A stretch of 26,673 bases of DNA from Oscillospiraceae bacterium. GTDB lineage: Bacteria; Bacillota; Clostridia; Oscillospirales; Oscillospiraceae. Location of the stretch: assembly GCA_028691385.1 (NCBI GenBank), contig JAQUZL010000008.1:1-26673 (forward strand), written 5' to 3'. Position 1 is the stretch's first letter. Each line of letters begins with the position of its first letter. The position numbers were made by a program, and so were the translations under genes. The notes under the pieces were generated by a model. The model was not told the origin of the DNA and did not search any database. It worked only from the letters and a program-made list of their open reading frames with translations. Shown here piece by piece: positions 22,829 through 26,673 of the stretch.

Positions 22829-24580
22829 TTAGAGTACAAAATAGGTCACGAGCAGGTATGCGCACAGCAGCACAAGCCCAAAGCACGCCCATGCCATGGA
22901 GTAGGCCAGGGTGGTGCGCTGCGCCACCTGCCGCGCGCGGGAGCGGTGGTACAGCGAGAAGTGCGCGTCCTCCGGCGGGCAGACGGTGCGCTTGCCGCCG
23001 GCAAAGATCAGCGTGCGCAGAAGATACTGACCCAGCGCGGTGAGCGTGTCAAGTCCCCGCGCCAAGCACATCCCGATGGCGGGCAAAATCTGCAAAAGCA
23101 GCGGCCGATAGATGCGATCCTCCAAATTGACCTTGGCAGGCCACCGCTGCACATATTCGCCGCCGCGCTTCATCAGGCCGCGCACCAGCACAAAATAGGC
23201 GACAACGCCCAGCGCAATCGAGAGAACGGAGCCTTTGAGATTTTCCAGCGCAAAGAAGTGGATGCCCGTGTGCAGGTGCGCGTGGGTAAGGCCATGGCCG
23301 ATGGCCACGGAAAGCGGCTCCATGAGAAGCCCCGGCGCAAGCCCCAGCACCAGCAGCGCCGCCGTGCACGCGGCCACCGGAATCCAGGAGGTCGGGCGCA
23401 TATACGGCCCTTTTTCCCACGTTTTCCCGGGATTTTTCTCCACAAAAATGCACAGAAACACCTTGAGCATATACCCCAGCGTCAATCCGCCGGAGATGAG
23501 AAACACCCACTCCGCCGCCGTGACCCAGCCGGCATAGATCCCGGCCTCGGCGGAAAACTCCACAATTGCCTCGTGCAGCAGCGTTTTGCTGGCGTAGCCG
23601 CTGAGCAGCGGCAGTCCCGCCAGGGAGAACATGGGGATGCCCATGATGAGCGCCAGCGCCGGTTTGCCCCGGCCGAAGCCGCGCAGCTTGTTCAGCTCAT
23701 AGCTGTGGGCGGTCAGATGGATGATGCCCGCGCAGGGGAACAAAATGATTTTAATGGTGGCGTGGTTCAGAATATGCAGGGAAATGCCCTGCGCGGCCAG
23801 CGCGTTGTGCTCCGGCCCCAGCAGGCACAGCATGGCGATGCCGGACAGCACAAAGCCAATCTGGGACACCGACGAGCAGGCAAAGGTGCGCTTGAGGTTG
23901 TCCGAGAAGATGGCCAGCACCGCGCCGAGGAGCATGGTCGCGCAGCTGACGGCCAGCAAAAACCAGCCCCATGCGGGCGTTTCGGCGAAAATAATGGTGG
24001 TGACCAGCACAATGCCGATGATGCCGCACTTGGTCAGCACGCCCGAGAGCACCGCAGAGGCGGGCGCCGGGGCGGCGGGATGGGCGGTGGGCAGCCAGAC
24101 GTGCACCGGCACTGCGCCCGCCTTGACGGCAAAGCCCACGAAAATCAGCGCGCCCGCGCCATAAAGCGCGTCCTTGTCCGCAACCGCCCGGCACGCGTCC
24201 GGCAGCGCGGAAAAGCGCAGCGTACCGGTCAGGTGCTGCAAAAGCAGCAGCCCCAACAGGGTCGCCATGCCGCCGATAACGGCTATGGCCAGATAGGTAT
24301 CCGACGCGCGGATGGCCTGCGGCGACTGCTCATAGATGACCAGCACATAGCTGGTAAAAGACATGATTTCAAAAAACACAAAGGCTGTCAGGAAATCGGC
24401 GGCAAAAAAGACGCCCAGCACGGCAAAAAATGTCATGCTCCAAAAGACATAGAACATGCCCCTGTCGTGTCCGCCGCGCAGATAGTCCACAGAGGTCAGC
24501 GTGCCGGTGATCCAGCCGACTGTGGCCAAAATGCCGAGAAAAAGTGAAAAACTGTTCAGTTCAAATGCAAACGGCAGCAT
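22829..24580 (-). CDS. Proton-translocating antiporter-type membrane subunit (NuoL/M, MrpD, HyfB relatives), 583 aa
   Basis: About 14-16 membrane helices with the proton-antiporter domain in the middle. The key ion-path residues of the family are present: Glu71 in the fifth-helix-type F-F-E, Lys153 in FAVKAGAVPVHVWLPTAHP, His160, and Lys184 in SGVLTKCG. The C-terminal 200 residues add further helices and a charged tail, a length close to HyfB- or MrpA-type subunits. It would carry ions in a complex I-like or Mrp-like assembly driven by redox or by another gradient. AAAAGGAGGG precedes the ATG, 18 bases after the upstream gene. It is the last gene of its operon; the rest of the complex lies beyond the right edge. 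Confidence 0.87.
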   Translation of the reverse strand: MLPFAFELNSFSLFLGILATVGWITGTLTSVDYLRGGHDRGMFYVFWSMTFFAVLGVFFAADFLTAFVFFEIMSFTSYVLVIYEQSPQAIRASDTYLAIAVIGGMATLLGLLLLQHLTGTLRFSALPDACRAVADKDALYGAGALIFVGFAVKAGAVPVHVWLPTAHPAAPAPASAVLSGVLTKCGIIGIVLVTTIIFAETPAWGWFLLAVSCATMLLGAVLAIFSDNLKRTFACSSVSQIGFVLSGIAMLCLLGPEHNALAAQGISLHILNHATIKIILFPCAGIIHLTAHSYELNKLRGFGRGKPALALIMGIPMFSLAGLPLLSGYASKTLLHEAIVEFSAEAGIYAGWVTAAEWVFLISGGLTLGYMLKVFLCIFVEKNPGKTWEKGPYMRPTSWIPVAACTAALLVLGLAPGLLMEPLSVAIGHGLTHAHLHTGIHFFALENLKGSVLSIALGVVAYFVLVRGLMKRGGEYVQRWPAKVNLEDRIYRPLLLQILPAIGMCLARGLDTLTALGQYLLRTLIFAGGKRTVCPPEDAHFSLYHRSRARQVAQRTTLAYSMAWACFGLVLLCAYLLVTYFVL

Positions 24581-24598
24581 AAAACCCTCCTTTTGCGC

Positions 24599-26050
24599 TC
24601 ATAGCGCCAGCAAATATTGCAGAATCGGCCCGGCAAAGACGGACAGCGCCAGAAATGCGCCGCACAGACCGATGAGCGGGACGGTCATGTGCTTGCCGGG
24701 GTCGCAGCGATCCGTGGGTGCGCCCAGCGCGGGGGGCTGGCAGGCGGTCATGGCCACGGAGATGAGATACAGCGCCGTGAGCACCGCCGACACGATCAGT
24801 GCGCCCGCCGCGCAGAGCGCCAAAACGCTGCCGTCGGCGAAGGCGGCGGTGAGCAGAACCCATTTACTGGAAAATCCGGCCAGCGGCGGGATGCCCATCA
24901 GCCCCAGCGAGCAGATGAGAAACGTCCAGAATACAATGGGCATGCGGCGGCTGTAGCCGCGCAGCTGATAGACATATTCGTCGCCGGTCTGCACCAAAAT
25001 AGAGCCGGCGCAGAAAAACAGCGTGATTTTGCAGACGGCGTGCACCAGCATGTGCAGCAGCGCCGCCGCAAGACCCACCGGCGAGAGCAGCGCCACGCCG
25101 ATGAGGGTGTAGCTGAGGTTGGAGATGGTGGAATAGGCCAGTCTGCGCTTGAGGTGCGGCATCCGCAGCGCCCGCGCCGAGCCATAGAGCACGGTGAAAA
25201 TCGCGCAGGCCAGAATGATTTTTTGCGCCCAGCCGCCGGTTAGCACCTCTGCGCCGAAGCTGTAATATGACAGGCGGATGGCGGCAAACACGCCCGCCTT
25301 GACCACCGCCACCGCGTGCAGCAGCGCCGTGACCGGCGTTGGCGCGACCGAGGCCGCAGGCAGCCAGCCGTGCAGCGGAAAGATGGCGGCCTTGACCGCA
25401 AAGCCGAAAAAGCCCAGCAGATAGATCAGCTGCACAAGCCCCATGCACCCGGCAATCATTCCGGCGTTGAGAAAGCCGCCCATGACAAATTCGGCCGAGC
25501 CGGTGCTATAGACCATCAAAAAGATCACGGCGGCAAAGGCGAGTCCCGCGCCGCCCATGGAATAGAGGATGTACATCTTTCCGGCGTAGCGCGCCCGGCC
25601 GTCCATCTCGTGCATGACGATGGGCAGCGTGGCAAGGGTCAGGCATTCATAGAAGAAGTACAGCGTCACGGGATTGGCCGCCATTGCAACGCCCATGGTC
25701 ACGCCGTAGCTCATGAGATAGAACGCGAAAAACCGCGTCTGATTGTGCTCGTGGGACATATACTCGAACGCGTAGAATGTGGCAGGCACCCAGAGCACCG
25801 CCGCCATGGTGCCAAAGACCTTGGTGAGGCCATCCACCTTCAGCGCGAGTGCCAGTCGGCTGCTGAACGCCACCAGCGTCCACGGCCCGCCGCTGGAGAG
25901 ATAGAACACGCCAAGGGTGGCGGCCAGACTCACCAACAGGATGAAAACCACATAGCGCTCGCGCTTGCGCGCGTCGTCCAGCTTGGACAGCAGCAGGGCA
26001 AGCCCCGCCAAAATGGGGAACAAAATGGGAAACAGGCAGAAAATGCGCAC
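24599..26050 (-). CDS. Proton-translocating antiporter-type membrane subunit (NuoM/MrpD relatives), 483 aa
   Basis: About 14 membrane helices. Conserved antiporter-domain residues are Glu135 (LYFFYECLTLATLP), Lys220 (GFFGFAVKAAIFPLHGWLP), His227 and Lys251 (LLHAVAVVKAGVFAAIRL). The late HLK-x-x-LAYSTISNLSYTLIG region is the usual helix 11-12 signature. I chose GTG at 26050 because GGAGGAAT lies just upstream (AAGGAGGAATCCAC) and no suitable ATG is near; an ATG at 26134 would lie inside the upstream gene. Sixteen bases separate it from the upstream gene and 18 from the downstream one. The length is normal for the family. Confidence 0.88.
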   Translation of the reverse strand: MRIFCLFPILFPILAGLALLLSKLDDARKRERYVVFILLVSLAATLGVFYLSSGGPWTLVAFSSRLALALKVDGLTKVFGTMAAVLWVPATFYAFEYMSHEHNQTRFFAFYLMSYGVTMGVAMAANPVTLYFFYECLTLATLPIVMHEMDGRARYAGKMYILYSMGGAGLAFAAVIFLMVYSTGSAEFVMGGFLNAGMIAGCMGLVQLIYLLGFFGFAVKAAIFPLHGWLPAASVAPTPVTALLHAVAVVKAGVFAAIRLSYYSFGAEVLTGGWAQKIILACAIFTVLYGSARALRMPHLKRRLAYSTISNLSYTLIGVALLSPVGLAAALLHMLVHAVCKITLFFCAGSILVQTGDEYVYQLRGYSRRMPIVFWTFLICSLGLMGIPPLAGFSSKWVLLTAAFADGSVLALCAAGALIVSAVLTALYLISVAMTACQPPALGAPTDRCDPGKHMTVPLIGLCGAFLALSVFAGPILQYLLAL

Positions 26051-26066
26051 GTGGATTCCTCCTTCC

Positions 26067-26673
26067 TTAGAAAATGGCCAGCGTTTCGATGAACGAAACA
26101 AGCGGCGCGGGGAACAGTCCCAGCAGCACCACAATCAGCGAAAAGCAGACGATGGGCACTGTCATATACGGACTTGGATGCAGCGGCTGCGGTTTTGGGA
26201 AATCCTTGCCGGGGAAAAAGGCGTCCCGCACGATGGGCAGCAGATAGCCGGCCGTCAGAATCGCGGAAATCAGCAGGATGATCGCGCCGATAAACCCGAC
26301 AGACGAGGCCGCGTCCAGTGCGCCGAGAATCAAATACCACTTGCTGATGAACCCGCCCATGGGCGGAATCCCCACAAGACTCAGCGCGCAGACGGTAAAG
26401 CACCCCAAAATCAGGGGCATGCGCCGGCCTACGCCGCGCAGCTGCGCGACCTGCGTGTCGCCGGTTTCAAAAATAATCGCGCCCGCGGAGAGGAACAGTC
26501 CGTTTTTGGCGGCGGCGTGATAGACCAGCTGCAGCAGCGCGCCCACCAGAGCCACCGGGTGCATCAGGAAAATGCCGAACAAAATGTAGCTCACCTGACT
26601 GACGGTGGACCAGGCCAGCCGTTTTTTAAGCAGCGGCTCGCGGTAGGCCAGCATGGAGCCCACAAACACCGTT
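26067..26673 (-). CDS. Antiporter-type membrane subunit, C-terminal part (gene runs off the right edge)
   Basis: The last 202 or so residues of a third proton-antiporter-domain protein. The fragment has the family's KKRLAWSTVSQVSYILFGI segment, a helix with LLQLVYHAAAKNGLFLSAG (conserved His and Lys) and a GVGRRMPLILGCFTVCALSLVGIPPMGGFISKW segment (quoted in parts: the G-R-R-M-P, G-I-P-P and F-x-S-K-W elements), as in NuoN/NuoM and Mrp subunits. The start lies outside the window, so length and exact subfamily cannot be given. The next gene begins 16 bases downstream, so this is one operon of at least three related subunits. Confidence 0.85.
   Translation of the reverse strand, partial: TVFVGSMLAYREPLLKKRLAWSTVSQVSYILFGIFLMHPVALVGALLQLVYHAAAKNGLFLSAGAIIFETGDTQVAQLRGVGRRMPLILGCFTVCALSLVGIPPMGGFISKWYLILGALDAASSVGFIGAIILLISAILTAGYLLPIVRDAFFPGKDFPKPQPLHPSPYMTVPIVCFSLIVVLLGLFPAPLVSFIETLAIF

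Overview
The window looks like chromosomal DNA from an anaerobic Gram-positive gut-type Clostridia, most likely the Oscillospiraceae/Ruminococcaceae group. The reasons are the clostridial rnfC-D-G-E-A-B gene order, a protein with three SLH domains, strong AGGAGG ribosome-binding sites, a ZTP riboswitch, and a GC-rich composition judged by eye. Taxonomy is inferred, not measured. I see no mobile elements, CRISPR array, rRNA or tRNA.

Layout. 1-482 (minus): the start of a membrane acyltransferase gene behind a small AbrB-type regulator gene with a clear promoter. 489-904: no gene; it holds degenerate repeats and the rnf terminator. 905-5971 (minus): a complete Rnf operon encoding the ferredoxin:NAD+ oxidoreductase ion pump, with promoter at 6068-6096. 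6304-7718 (minus): an OFA-type (oxalate/formate antiporter family) MFS transporter gene controlled by a ZTP/ZMP riboswitch that overlaps an intrinsic terminator. 7775-10501 (minus): ornithine carbamoyltransferase, a second MFS transporter and an SseB-like protein, apparently one operon. 10510-11175 (plus): a PAP2 phosphatase. 11176-11747: AT-rich, with no convincing gene. 11748-18204 (plus): a six-gene uptake and catabolism operon with a zinc dehydrogenase, sugar-type ABC ATPase, permease, lipoprotein binding protein, cyclase/amidohydrolase and aldo/keto reductase. 18257-19348 (plus): a membrane-anchored trypsin-fold protein that appears to have lost its catalytic residues. 19381-20185 (plus): a DUF2798 membrane protein behind a structured leader. 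20232-22731 (minus): an S-layer-type protein with three internal repeats and three SLH domains. 22788-26673 (minus): three tandem proton-translocating antiporter-type subunits (NuoL/M/N, Mrp, Hyf relatives), the first one cut by the window edge.

How the genes fit together. The Rnf complex and the antiporter-type cluster both point to ion-gradient energy conservation in a fermenting anaerobe. The ZTP riboswitch ties a predicted formate/oxalate-type carrier to the cell's 10-formyl-tetrahydrofolate status, which makes sense if formate feeds one-carbon metabolism. The ABC operon combines import with two oxidoreductases and a possible lactone or amide hydrolase, suggesting oxidation and ring opening of a small polyol or sugar-like compound whose identity the sequence does not reveal. 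The best candidates for something undescribed are the riboswitch-transporter pairing, the structured leader at 19432-19528, the pseudoprotease and the ABC/dehydrogenase/cyclase operon.
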